Source of the DNA: Candidatus Marinarcus aquaticus
GTDB taxonomy: Bacteria; Campylobacterota; Campylobacteria; Campylobacterales; Arcobacteraceae
Assembly: GCF_004116335.1 (NCBI RefSeq)
Contig: NZ_PDKN01000005.1
Coordinates: 124,001-188,000 of the forward strand
DNA: 64,000 nt
Direction: 5' to 3'
A program made the position numbers and the translations under genes. Positions 16,196 to 24,864 of the stretch are shown in pieces. The stretch's first letter is position 1. Each line of letters opens with the position of its first letter. The notes beneath the pieces are model-generated. The model was not told where the DNA came from. It saw only the letters and a list, made by a program, of their open reading frames with translations, and made no database searches.

Positions 16196-17119
16196 TTAAA
16201 TTTTATCCACAACGAGCAGATATTGACCGGAATAACTCTTATTCTTATAATCTTCAGGAGCTTTTGAGAGATTCATCCAACGACCATTTTTTAAATTATT
16301 GGCATGCAAGATTAACTCTTCATCTAAAAAAAGGTTGAGTTCATGTGTGATTCGAATGCATCCATGTGAGTGGGGTTGCCCCATTTTTTTAGTTGATTCA
16401 TGTGAATGCATGGCAAACTCTAAATCATCTTTAATCAGTTTGTAATCCAAAGGATTAGAGATTTTATTATTATTTTTGTCAAAAGTGTTGTATCGAACGG
16501 AGGGTTGTCGTCCAAAGTAGAAAACAAATCGACCTTTTTGACCATATCCTAAAGTTTTTTTAACGGGATTAAACTCCCCATCTGAACGCCATCCTTTGAG
16601 GTTTTTAAAAATGCCACTGGGTGTTTTTAAATAGTGGTCTTCTCCTTTTTTGACCTCTTTTTCTTTTTCCATGTTGCCTGTTGAAATCAGGTCCGTTCCA
16701 ATGATGTATACCTCTTTGTTTGACGCATCATAAAAAGTAATACTCAAACGTTGCAGTTGCAAATTGATAAAAGTGATGTACTGTGATGTTGTGATATTTT
16801 TGGTTTGAACCAATTTAAGAATTTGGTTTTTTATTTTTTGAACTTGCAAAGGCGTTAATAAAATTTCTTGTGAACGTTCATTAAGACGGTATTGTAAATA
16901 TCGATTATCTTGTGTGGATTCCCACGTTTTTAGACGCTGTATGGTTTTGTCAATACAGAATTCATCGGTAATAGTGCACTCTTTTTGCAAAAAAGATTGA
17001 AAATGGTGTTTATAGATGTTCTTCTCAATTACATCAGTGTAAAACTTACTTTGCAGTGTTTCTAGTGAGAAGCCAAAGAGCCATGTGCTCAGGCATAACA
17101 GAGTCATTACTTTTTTCAT
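16196..17119 (-). CDS. L,D-transpeptidase (YkuD family)
   Basis: A 307-residue exported enzyme with a signal peptide (MKKVMTLLCLSTWLFG). The catalytic motif is present: His in MHSHEST, then SHGCIRI with the nucleophile Cys. TPSGIF is also typical of the domain. Such enzymes make 3-3 peptidoglycan crosslinks or trim the stem peptide; in related helical bacteria they influence cell shape. The N-terminal 120 residues have no domain I recognise. The gene stands alone before the aldehyde dehydrogenase terminator. Confidence 0.85.
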   Translation of the reverse strand: MKKVMTLLCLSTWLFGFSLETLQSKFYTDVIEKNIYKHHFQSFLQKECTITDEFCIDKTIQRLKTWESTQDNRYLQYRLNERSQEILLTPLQVQKIKNQILKLVQTKNITTSQYITFINLQLQRLSITFYDASNKEVYIIGTDLISTGNMEKEKEVKKGEDHYLKTPSGIFKNLKGWRSDGEFNPVKKTLGYGQKGRFVFYFGRQPSVRYNTFDKNNNKISNPLDYKLIKDDLEFAMHSHESTKKMGQPHSHGCIRITHELNLFLDEELILHANNLKNGRWMNLSKAPEDYKNKSYSGQYLLVVDKI

Positions 17120-17145
17120 GAAATTATTGTATCAAAATTGTGTAT

Positions 17146-17177
17146 AAAAAAAAGGAAAGCCCGAAGGCCTCCCTTTT
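17146..17177 (-). terminator. Rho-independent terminator of the aldehyde dehydrogenase gene
   Basis: On the minus strand a 12-base stem with two G-U pairs closes on a TTCG tetraloop and is followed by a run of seven or more T. It lies 24 bases after the stop at 17201. Confidence 0.85.
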
Positions 17178-17200
17178 AAAAGAAAGAAAATGGTGTGTGA

Positions 17201-18592
17201 TTACAGCACAGGTGATTTGATAACCATCATTTTTTCGTTGGTCATCTCTTCCATAGAGTGATGAATACCACCTAATCCAAGTCCTGATGCTTTTGCACCA
17301 CCAAATGGCATCCAGTCAACTCTGAATGCAGTATGGTCATTGACCATAATGGCCGTACCATTAAGTCGTTTTACTGCTCTTAATGCATTGTCGATGTTTT
17401 TAGTAAATACGGCTGCTTGGAAAGAGACTTCTAATTGGTTTGCTCTGTCAATTGCCTCTTCCATATCGTTGTAAGAGTAAACACAAACAACTGGTCCAAA
17501 TACCTCTTTAGTTGACACAAGTGCATCATCTGCAGGGTTTAAAATAACCGTTGGTTCATAACACGATGCAGAGATTCTCTTACCACCAGTTAAGATTTTT
17601 CCACCTTTAGTTATAGCTTCATTGACCCACTCTTCAACTCTGTCAACTTCATTGTTGTTGATTAATGGACCTACTTCCGTTTTAGGGTCTAACTGATCTC
17701 CTACAACTAAGTTAGAAGCGTAATTGGCTAATTTAGTTGCTACTTCTTCACAAATTGATTCGTGTACAAATACTCTTTGAACCGATACACACACTTGACC
17801 TGCATGGTAGAAACCACCTTTACCAATTGACGGAATTAAATCAGCAATATCAGCATCTGGCTCAACGATAACAGGTGCGACTCCACCGTGCTCTAACGCT
17901 ACTCTTGTACCGTTTGCAACTTTAGAGTTTAAGTACCATCCAACTGCACCAGAACCAATAAATGTTAAGAAATTTACTTTTGGAGATGTTGCTAAAAGTT
18001 CTCCACCGTTTCTATCACAAACAACTGCTTGTGCCCAACCTTTTGGAAGACCTGCTTCTTCTAAGATTTCAACCAATCGAATTGCAGACATTGGAGTTTG
18101 AGTTGCAGGTTTAATTACAACTGGACACCCCACTGCAATCGCTGGAATGACTTGGTGAACGGCTAAGTTAAATGGGTGGTTGAATGCAGAAATTGCTGCA
18201 ACCACTCCAATAGGTTCTTTAAATGTATATGCCATTCTGTTTGCAGATGAAGCAGTGTGACCCATTGCAATCTCTTTCCCCTCTTGTGCACTTAATGCTT
18301 CAATAGCAAGTTTAACACCATTGATGGCTCTGTAAACTTCAACTTGTGAATCCATCCAAGGTTTACCACCTTCGCTCGCACACAGTTTTGTTAACTCATC
18401 AACTTGAGAAGACATGATCTCAGCAACTTTTTCTAAGATCTCTACTCTTTTGTATTTAGGTAAAGCATTTTTGTGGTCTAAGAAAGTTGCATGTGCTAAA
18501 TCAATCGCTGCTTCTACTTCTTCAACTGTTTTAAATGGTACTTCTCCTACTACTTTTCCGTCAAATGGTGATGTTACTTCTATTGTACTCAT
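17201..18592 (-). CDS. NAD(P)-dependent aldehyde dehydrogenase
   Basis: A 463-residue enzyme oxidising an aldehyde to the acid. Active residues: Asn138 (AFNHPFN), Lys161 (VIKPATQTP), Glu234 (LEHGGVAP) and nucleophile Cys268 (GQVCVSVQRVFVHE). The sequence resembles lactaldehyde or non-phosphorylating glyceraldehyde-3-phosphate dehydrogenases. It lies 33 bases downstream of the acetolactate synthase-like gene and probably shares its transcript. A product of a ThDP enzyme (an aldehyde from a 2-oxo acid) would be a natural substrate; that link is an inference. Confidence 0.85.
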   Translation of the reverse strand: MSTIEVTSPFDGKVVGEVPFKTVEEVEAAIDLAHATFLDHKNALPKYKRVEILEKVAEIMSSQVDELTKLCASEGGKPWMDSQVEVYRAINGVKLAIEALSAQEGKEIAMGHTASSANRMAYTFKEPIGVVAAISAFNHPFNLAVHQVIPAIAVGCPVVIKPATQTPMSAIRLVEILEEAGLPKGWAQAVVCDRNGGELLATSPKVNFLTFIGSGAVGWYLNSKVANGTRVALEHGGVAPVIVEPDADIADLIPSIGKGGFYHAGQVCVSVQRVFVHESICEEVATKLANYASNLVVGDQLDPKTEVGPLINNNEVDRVEEWVNEAITKGGKILTGGKRISASCYEPTVILNPADDALVSTKEVFGPVVCVYSYNDMEEAIDRANQLEVSFQAAVFTKNIDNALRAVKRLNGTAIMVNDHTAFRVDWMPFGGAKASGLGLGGIHHSMEEMTNEKMMVIKSPVL

Positions 18593-18625
18593 TGCATTCC
18601 TTTTATTATTGATAAATTTTGTTTA

Positions 18626-20272
18626 TTATAGCATACACTCTTTTTTAGCTAACAGTTCATTTAAAATGGCGTGATTGAGTGAATAATCTACTGCTAAATC
18701 AATTAAATGAACACCTTTTCCATTTACACACTCAGAAAGTGTTTTTTCAAACTCTTCACAAGATGTTGGTCGGTGACCTGTTGCTCCATATGACTCTGCA
18801 TATTTAACAAAATCAGGGTTTCCTAAGTCAAGACCGAAGTTATCAAATCCCATACCTGCTTGTTTCCATTTGATCATACCGTATGCATTGTCATTTAGAA
18901 TAATAACAGTTAAGTCTAAACCTAATCTTACAGCCGTTTCAAGCTCTTGTGAGTTCATCATGAATCCACCATCACCACACACAGAAACAACTTTTCTTTC
19001 AGGATGTACCATTTTAGCTCCCATTCCAGATGGAAGACCTGCACCCATTGTTGCAAGAGCATTATCTAAAAGAAGTGTATTTGGTTGTGCACATCGGTAG
19101 TTTCTTGCAAACCAAATTTTATATACTCCGTTGTCAAGAGTAACGATATCTTCATCATTGAGTGTTTGTCGGATGGTTCTTACAGCTTTTTGAGGTAAGA
19201 TTGGGAATCGTGTATCACCAAAGTATTTGTTCAATCGTGTTCGAATCTCATCGGCTAATCGTACATAATAATCAAAATCCCAGTGCTCTTGTTTTGAAAT
19301 GGCGTTGGTGATTTGGTTCATGTTTGAAGCGATGTCCCCAATAAGGTCCATTTGTGGGAAATAAGTATCGTCTACTTCAGATGGGAAGAAATTGATGTGT
19401 AAAACTTTGGTTGCATCTGGCGTATTTTCCATGAAAAATGGTGGTTTTTCAATAACATCGTGACCAACGTTGATGATTAAGTCCGCTCTGTCAATGGCAC
19501 AGTGAATAAAGTCATCTTTAGAGAGTGCCGCAGTTGATAAACAAAGTTTGTGGTTCTCATCAATAACCCCTTTACCCATTTGAGTAGAGAAGAATGGAAT
19601 ACCTGTGTCGTTAACGAAATCTGTTAATGCATTGCCGATTCGTGTTCGGTTTGCCCCACCACCAATACAAAGCAATGGTCGTTTTGCTTTTTCAATCATT
19701 TTAACCGCATCTAAAATGGCTGTTTTATCTGCATATGGGTATTTGAATGTTTGCACTGGATAGATGTTGTCATCCACTTCTTCCGCAGCAATATCTTCAG
19801 GAAGTTCAATATGAACGGCACCTGGACGCTCTAAAGTTGCAATTTTGAATGCTTCTCTTACCATTGAAGGGATGTTATTACCATTTACAACTTGTTTTGC
19901 ATATTTTGTCATGGGTTTCATCATACCAACAATATCAACAATTTGGAATCGCCCTTGTTTCGATTTTTTAATTGGTTTTTGTCCTGTAATCATCAACATT
20001 GGCATACCACCAAGTTGTGCATACGCTGCAGCTGTTGCAAAGTTGGTTGCTCCAGGCCCAAGTGTTGCTAAACATACACCCACTTTACCTGTTAATCGAC
20101 CATAGGTCGCTGCCATAAAACCTGCACCTTGCTCATGTCTTGTTAAAATAAGTTTGATTTTAGATTCTCGTAATGATTCAAGAAGGTCCAAGTTCTCTTC
20201 ACCTGGGATACCAAAAATATATTCAACACCTTCGTTTTCCAAAGCTTTTACAAATAGATCTGAAGCTTTCAT
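18626..20272 (-). CDS. Thiamine diphosphate enzyme, acetolactate synthase-like large subunit
   Basis: A 548-residue member of the acetohydroxyacid synthase family. Glu47 in RHEQGAGFMA activates thiamine diphosphate; GDGG with ND-N (VVSVCGDGGFMMNSQE and NDNAYGMIKWKQ) is the diphosphate-binding motif. No small regulatory subunit (ilvN) is nearby, and IFGIPGEENLDLLESL is the type found in stand-alone catabolic-like members. Assignment to biosynthesis is therefore not secure: a 2-oxo acid decarboxylase or ligase is possible. The aldehyde dehydrogenase gene follows. Confidence 0.75.
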   Translation of the reverse strand: MKASDLFVKALENEGVEYIFGIPGEENLDLLESLRESKIKLILTRHEQGAGFMAATYGRLTGKVGVCLATLGPGATNFATAAAYAQLGGMPMLMITGQKPIKKSKQGRFQIVDIVGMMKPMTKYAKQVVNGNNIPSMVREAFKIATLERPGAVHIELPEDIAAEEVDDNIYPVQTFKYPYADKTAILDAVKMIEKAKRPLLCIGGGANRTRIGNALTDFVNDTGIPFFSTQMGKGVIDENHKLCLSTAALSKDDFIHCAIDRADLIINVGHDVIEKPPFFMENTPDATKVLHINFFPSEVDDTYFPQMDLIGDIASNMNQITNAISKQEHWDFDYYVRLADEIRTRLNKYFGDTRFPILPQKAVRTIRQTLNDEDIVTLDNGVYKIWFARNYRCAQPNTLLLDNALATMGAGLPSGMGAKMVHPERKVVSVCGDGGFMMNSQELETAVRLGLDLTVIILNDNAYGMIKWKQAGMGFDNFGLDLGNPDFVKYAESYGATGHRPTSCEEFEKTLSECVNGKGVHLIDLAVDYSLNHAILNELLAKKECML

Positions 20273-20602
20273 ATTTTCTCCAATTGTTTTAATTTTTGTT
20301 AGTTTCTCAAAATAAATGTTAAATGAAAATTAAACTTAAACTGTAGATTATACACATAATGCTACTTGAAACGACTAAAGTGTGTAAAAAAGGAAAAAAA
20401 GAGGCATATCACCTTCTTTTATAGGTCATTATATATACAAAAAATAGCGATGCAAGTGGATAAAAACTTAAGAAAGCCTATTTTAAGGCTTTTTTAAAGA
20501 AATAAGGGTTTTTTTAGGGAATTTTTGGAGCTGTGTTACGTTATTACCCGAAAAAATTGAGACATTTTGTTTACACCCTTATGTCATTAAGATGTAAAAA
20601 AA
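20273..20602. other. 330-base gene-free stretch upstream of the acetolactate synthase-like gene
   Basis: AT-rich sequence that must hold the promoter of the minus-strand gene. A hairpin AAAGCCT/AGGCTTT (20473-20492) followed by T residues on the plus strand looks like a terminator in the opposite direction to the flanking genes. No reading frame or known RNA is recognised. Confidence 0.5.
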
Positions 20603-21118
20603 TCAGGTAAAAGGATTTTTATCATGCTCAATGTGGGTTAAAAAGAGTCTAAAATCGAACTCAATTTGTGCATAGTTTTCTTGAACATGTTGACATAAGT
20701 TGTAAAACGCTTTGTTGTGCTCTTTGATTTTCAAATGAGCAAGTTCATGCACCACAATCATCTCTAAAAAAGAAAAAGGTGCTTTTTTAAACACCGTAGC
20801 AATATTGATATTGTTTTTGGTTTTGAGTTTATTGCCTTGAATACGTGTGACGAAAATGTTGTTTCCTAAAGAGTTGTTACATTGCAATTTGGAGTCATAG
20901 GCAACTTTTGAAAGCTGATACTTTTTAAAGTGTTCATTTTTATACTCCATGACAAATTCATACAACCGTTTGTCATTGTTGACATCATGCATTTGGGGAT
21001 ATTTTTGAAGCAAATAATCTTTTAATCTGTTCTGTTGAATCAGATGAGTGACTTGTTGTTGCAACTCTTTTGGATAGTGTTGAATATATTTTAAGTTATA
21101 CATGCCAAATTGTAACAT
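20603..21118 (-). CDS. YgjP-like zinc metalloprotease (DUF45)
   Basis: The protein (171 residues from the ATG at 21118; an ATG at 21103 is also possible and neither has a clear ribosome binding site) holds HELAHLKIKEHNKAF, the zinc-binding HExxH plus third His of the YgjP/WLM-type metalloprotease family. It is slightly shorter than the usual 230 residues, lacking much of the N-terminal domain. It lies divergent from the histidine kinase at 21180. Role unknown. Confidence 0.7.
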   Translation of the reverse strand: MLQFGMYNLKYIQHYPKELQQQVTHLIQQNRLKDYLLQKYPQMHDVNNDKRLYEFVMEYKNEHFKKYQLSKVAYDSKLQCNNSLGNNIFVTRIQGNKLKTKNNINIATVFKKAPFSFLEMIVVHELAHLKIKEHNKAFYNLCQHVQENYAQIEFDFRLFLTHIEHDKNPFT

Positions 21119-21179
21119 AAATAATATTGTTGATTTGTTAAATAAAATTTGATAGAATTTGCATTTCAAGGGCTAAATA

Positions 21180-23099
21180 ATGTATAAAAGTGAACAACGT
21201 ATATTAAAAATAATTAAATATTCTCCTGCAATATTTATTCTTTTTTTGGCAGTAGTTTTAACATTTTTTTTATATACAGAGAATAAAATCTCGTATGAAA
21301 TAGAAAAAAAAGAGTTGGAACAAAACTTTATGCTTTCCAGCAAAAAAGAGATAAAAAATGATGTTGAAAAGATACACACCTATATTCAAAAAGAGCAAGC
21401 CTCTACAGAAAAAAAACTGCGTGAATCTTTGAAACACAGAGTCTATGAAGCACATGCCATTGCGACAGAAATCTACAATGAACACCAACATAAAGGGAAA
21501 AATGCTGTTACAAAACTCATCAAAGATGCGTTAAGAGCAATTCGTTTTAATGATGGAAGAGGCTACTTTTTTATCTACTCTTTTGATTATAAATGTATTT
21601 TATTGCCCATTAATAAATCTCTTGAAGGCAGCAGCTTTTATAACTTTAAAGAGGGCTCAGGACGTTATTTAACACGTGAAATTATTGAACAACTTAAAAA
21701 AGAGAATGAAGGGTTCCTCTCTTGGTCGTATCATAAACCCAATGACTTTGAACACAGTTATAAAAAAATCGGATTTAATAAAAAGTTTAAACCGTATGGT
21801 TGGTATATTGGTACGGGAGAGTATGTCGATGAGTTTGAACAAGCACAACAAAAACATATTTTGCAAACCATTGAACGGCTCACATCGTCTAATAATAATT
21901 ACATGTTTATTCTCAATTATGAGGGTGATTTTCTTTTACATCCCAATAAAAAACTACAAGACAAAAACCTTTTTTTAGCACAAGATTTGCCTCAATTACA
22001 AAAAAATCTCTCCAATGAAATCTCTTTTTCACACATAAAAAGCAGAGCTGAAAATGCAGGAGGATATATAGAGTATGAACACCATAAGAATGATTCTGAA
22101 TTTGTTGAAAAAACCAGTTATGTAATAGGATTTAAGCCGTGGAATTGGATTATTGGGAAAGGTTTTTATGAAGATGATATGAAACGTCTTTTAACATCCA
22201 TGAAAAAAGATATTGACAGAGAGTTTGATGAGCACGTGCTTAAGATTATTTTGGCAACAGCAAGTTTAACTTTGATTCTTTTACTTATTTCAACCTATGT
22301 CTCTAAAATGCTTCAAAATAAGTTTAATGAGTATAAGAGAACCATTAATGAGCATGCCAAACACGATGCTATTCAGCAAAATATTTTGGCGCAACAATCA
22401 AAAATGGCCGCCATGGGAGAGATGATAGGCAACATTGCACATCAATGGAGGCAGCCACTTTCCGCAATCACTTCAAGTGCTACGGGATTGAGTTTGAAAT
22501 ATGAAATGAAGAGTCTCAATCAAAAAGAGTTTGATTCATTTTTAGATGTAATTACTACTTCAGCTCAATATTTGGCACAAACCATTGATGATTTTAGAAA
22601 TTTTTTTATTCCACAAAAAACAAAAAAGCATTTTATGATTGAAGATGCATTTGAAAAAACTTTTAAACTCATTCAAGCACAGTTTCAAAACAGAGGTATT
22701 GTTTTTGTGAAAAATATCCAAGAAGTACAACTCTACTCTTTGGACAATGAACTCATACAGGTCTTAATCAATATTTTTAATAATGCCAAAGATCAATTAA
22801 GCACATTAAAGGGTCAAAAACTTATTTTTATTGATGTGTATGAACAGAACAATAAGGTGATCATTAAAATTAAAGACAGTGGTTTTGGGATACCTGAAAA
22901 GATTGTTGAAAAGATTTTTGATCCTTATTTTACCACCAAACAGAGTAAACATGGTACGGGTATTGGACTTTATATGTGTAAAGAGATTGTAACCAAACAT
23001 CTTAAAGGGAAGATCAGTGCACAAAATATTGAATTTGAGTATGACAATGAGCACCATAAAGGGGCAATGATTACCATTGAATTACCGAAAGAAATCTGA
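21180..23099 (+). CDS. Orphan sensor histidine kinase with twin Cache domains
   Basis: A 639-residue membrane kinase. After a helix at about 16-33 there are two sCache_2-type units: GYFFIYSFDYKC to WYIGTGEYVDEF, and NYMFILNYEGDF to WNWIIGKGFYEDD. Such domains often bind carboxylates or amino acids. A second helix at about 355-375 is followed by HisKA with His421 (GNIAHQWRQPLSAI), and the ATPase domain with NNAKDQL, DSGFGIP, YFTTKQ and GTGIGLYMC. No response regulator is close by. Its kinase core is similar to the product of 9836-11686. Confidence 0.85.
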   Translation: MYKSEQRILKIIKYSPAIFILFLAVVLTFFLYTENKISYEIEKKELEQNFMLSSKKEIKNDVEKIHTYIQKEQASTEKKLRESLKHRVYEAHAIATEIYNEHQHKGKNAVTKLIKDALRAIRFNDGRGYFFIYSFDYKCILLPINKSLEGSSFYNFKEGSGRYLTREIIEQLKKENEGFLSWSYHKPNDFEHSYKKIGFNKKFKPYGWYIGTGEYVDEFEQAQQKHILQTIERLTSSNNNYMFILNYEGDFLLHPNKKLQDKNLFLAQDLPQLQKNLSNEISFSHIKSRAENAGGYIEYEHHKNDSEFVEKTSYVIGFKPWNWIIGKGFYEDDMKRLLTSMKKDIDREFDEHVLKIILATASLTLILLLISTYVSKMLQNKFNEYKRTINEHAKHDAIQQNILAQQSKMAAMGEMIGNIAHQWRQPLSAITSSATGLSLKYEMKSLNQKEFDSFLDVITTSAQYLAQTIDDFRNFFIPQKTKKHFMIEDAFEKTFKLIQAQFQNRGIVFVKNIQEVQLYSLDNELIQVLINIFNNAKDQLSTLKGQKLIFIDVYEQNNKVIIKIKDSGFGIPEKIVEKIFDPYFTTKQSKHGTGIGLYMCKEIVTKHLKGKISAQNIEFEYDNEHHKGAMITIELPKEI

Positions 23100-23147
23100 A
23101 TGTGACAACTTTTTTGTATAATTTATTATTATATTATAAAAGGATGT

Positions 23148-23360
23148 ATGATGCAAAAAAATGTAGGTGGAATTGATAAAACACTTCGAATTATTGTAGG
23201 TATTGCGATTATTGCTTATGGGGTTGTGGCTCAAAGTTGGTTGGGAGTTATTGGAATTATTCCTTTAGCAACGGGTTTAATCGGATGGTGCCCTTTGTAT
23301 TGTCCTTTAAAAATTAATACGTCATGCAAAAAAGAGTCGTGCGAAAAAAAAGAGGAGTAA
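23148..23360 (+). CDS. DUF2892 membrane protein
   Basis: A 70-residue protein with two short helices and the DUF2892 (YgaP-like) pattern: NVGGIDKTLRIIVGI near the start, then GLIGWCPLYCPLKI. Four cysteines lie in the C-terminal part, with a charged Cys-rich tail. Such proteins often occur beside rhodanese or thiosulfate genes. It has a nearby second start codon (ATGATG). A terminator overlaps its stop codon. The function is not established. Confidence 0.8.
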   Translation: MMQKNVGGIDKTLRIIVGIAIIAYGVVAQSWLGVIGIIPLATGLIGWCPLYCPLKINTSCKKESCEKKEE

Positions 23361-23370
23361 ACTCCTCTTT
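23349..23370 (+). terminator. Hairpin terminator over the DUF2892 gene stop codon
   Basis: Stem AAAGAGGAG/CTCCTCTTT with a TAAA loop that contains the stop codon, followed by a short T run. It separates the gene from the small peptide gene at 23394. Confidence 0.65.
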
Positions 23371-23393
23371 AAAATTATAAAGGAGTTTTAACC

Positions 23394-23480
23394 ATGCCTG
23401 TTCCAGAGCATCCGTATCTCTATCTTGCAGTTTTTCTTATTTTAGGTCTTTACTTTGCCTATAAAATCAACAAAAGTTAA
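23394..23480 (+). CDS. 28-residue single-span membrane peptide
   Basis: This short frame has a strong ribosome binding site (AAAGGAG, 8 bases before ATG). The product has a hydrophilic start (MPVPEHPYLY), one membrane helix and a basic end (KINKS). Small single-helix proteins of this kind accompany respiratory complexes, but nothing identifies this one. It lies between the DUF2892 and nhaA genes. Confidence 0.5.
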   Translation: MPVPEHPYLYLAVFLILGLYFAYKINKS

Positions 23481-23563
23481 TTCCCAATCCCTATTTAAGG
23501 GAAATATTTAATATAAGCATAAGAATCCCTTGATAAAATAAAAAAAATTTTACAGGATTTTGT

Positions 23564-24853
23564 ATGATAAGTCAGTTGAAAAGTTTTCAAAGATATGTTT
23601 CAAAAGAGTCGCTCAGTGGTATTATTCTTTTTATCGCGACCTTTTTAGCTGTTGTGGTAGCCAACTCTTCGTGGGGAGATGAATACTACCAATTATGGCA
23701 CATGCCTTTAGGGGTGACTTTAGGTGATTCCACCATCTCTATGGACTTAACACATTGGATTGATGATGGTTTAATGTCGCTGTTTTTTTTAATGGTGGGT
23801 TTAGAAATCAAACGAGAACTCGCTTGTGGTGAACTTTCAAGTGTGCAAAAAGCCTCTTTTCCTGTTGTGGCAGCTTTAGGTGGTATGGTTGTACCTGCAC
23901 TTATTTATGTGGGATTAAACTTAGATAACCCACTTGGATTTGGTATTCCAATGGCCACAGATATTGCTTTTGCCTTGGGTATCTTGATGCTCTTAGGAAA
24001 ACGTGTTAATCCTGCTATTAAACTTTTTTTAGTGGCACTTGCAGTGGTGGATGATTTGGGTGCTGTTTTAGTCGTTGCCACTGTATATACAGCAGAAATT
24101 CAATCTCAATACTTTTTACCAGCCATTGTCATTTATGCCATGATGTGGTTGATGAATTTTAAAGGTATCACTAAACTTTGGCCTTATTTGATTTTAGGAG
24201 TATTGTTATGGATTTTTATTCATAAAATTGGAATACATGCAACCATTGCAGGAGTACTTTTAGCTTTTGCTGTTCCTATTCGTTCAAAAATCAATGAGAT
24301 ACATTTTATAGAAAGCACACAGTATGCCATTAAAGAGTTTGAGGAACACTCTAATTCGATTAATCTTTTAAGTCATAAGCAGATGGATGCATTAGAAAAC
24401 ATTGCATATGCTTATGATAATGTGCAAAATCCTTTAGTGAAACTCGAACATGGTTTACACAACTTCTCAGCTTTTTTTATTATGCCTCTGTTCGCGTTTT
24501 CCAATGCGGGCGTGGTGATTAATCCTTCTACCGTATCGACGCATTTTATGATTGTTTTAGGGGTGGTATTAGGGCTTGTTGTTGGAAAACCTATTGGTAT
24601 CTTTGGATTTACTTATTTGGCGACTAAAATGAAGCTGATTCAAAAACCCGATGAGATGAACTGGAGTGATATCATGGCGGTTGGTTTCTTAGGAGGGATT
24701 GGGTTTACCATGTCAATTTTCATCACGCATTTGGCATTTTTAGATGAAAGTCTGATTGATGCTGTGAAATTGGGTGTATTTTTTGCTTCGTTTATCGCTG
24801 CGGTTATTGGCGTTTTATTAATTATGAAAAATGCCAAAGCAAGAGAGTATTAA
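23564..24853 (+). CDS. nhaA: Na+/H+ antiporter NhaA
   Basis: A 429-residue membrane protein exchanging sodium for protons, about twelve helices. The conserved Asp pair is in VVDDLGAVLVVA and the crossing helix in ATDIAFALGIL. TGxGFTMSIFI-like GIGFTMSIFITHLAF occurs near the end. It is longer than the E. coli protein (388), with an extra soluble part around 230-290. It converges with the dynamin-like genes, with a shared terminator at 24838-24864. Confidence 0.95.
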   Translation: MISQLKSFQRYVSKESLSGIILFIATFLAVVVANSSWGDEYYQLWHMPLGVTLGDSTISMDLTHWIDDGLMSLFFLMVGLEIKRELACGELSSVQKASFPVVAALGGMVVPALIYVGLNLDNPLGFGIPMATDIAFALGILMLLGKRVNPAIKLFLVALAVVDDLGAVLVVATVYTAEIQSQYFLPAIVIYAMMWLMNFKGITKLWPYLILGVLLWIFIHKIGIHATIAGVLLAFAVPIRSKINEIHFIESTQYAIKEFEEHSNSINLLSHKQMDALENIAYAYDNVQNPLVKLEHGLHNFSAFFIMPLFAFSNAGVVINPSTVSTHFMIVLGVVLGLVVGKPIGIFGFTYLATKMKLIQKPDEMNWSDIMAVGFLGGIGFTMSIFITHLAFLDESLIDAVKLGVFFASFIAAVIGVLLIMKNAKAREY

Positions 24854-24864
24854 CGTCTCTTGCT
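24838..24864. terminator. Bidirectional terminator between nhaA and the dynamin-like genes
   Basis: Stem AGCAAGAGA/TCTCTTGCT of nine bases around a nine-base loop containing the nhaA stop codon. T residues follow on the plus strand. Confidence 0.6.
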
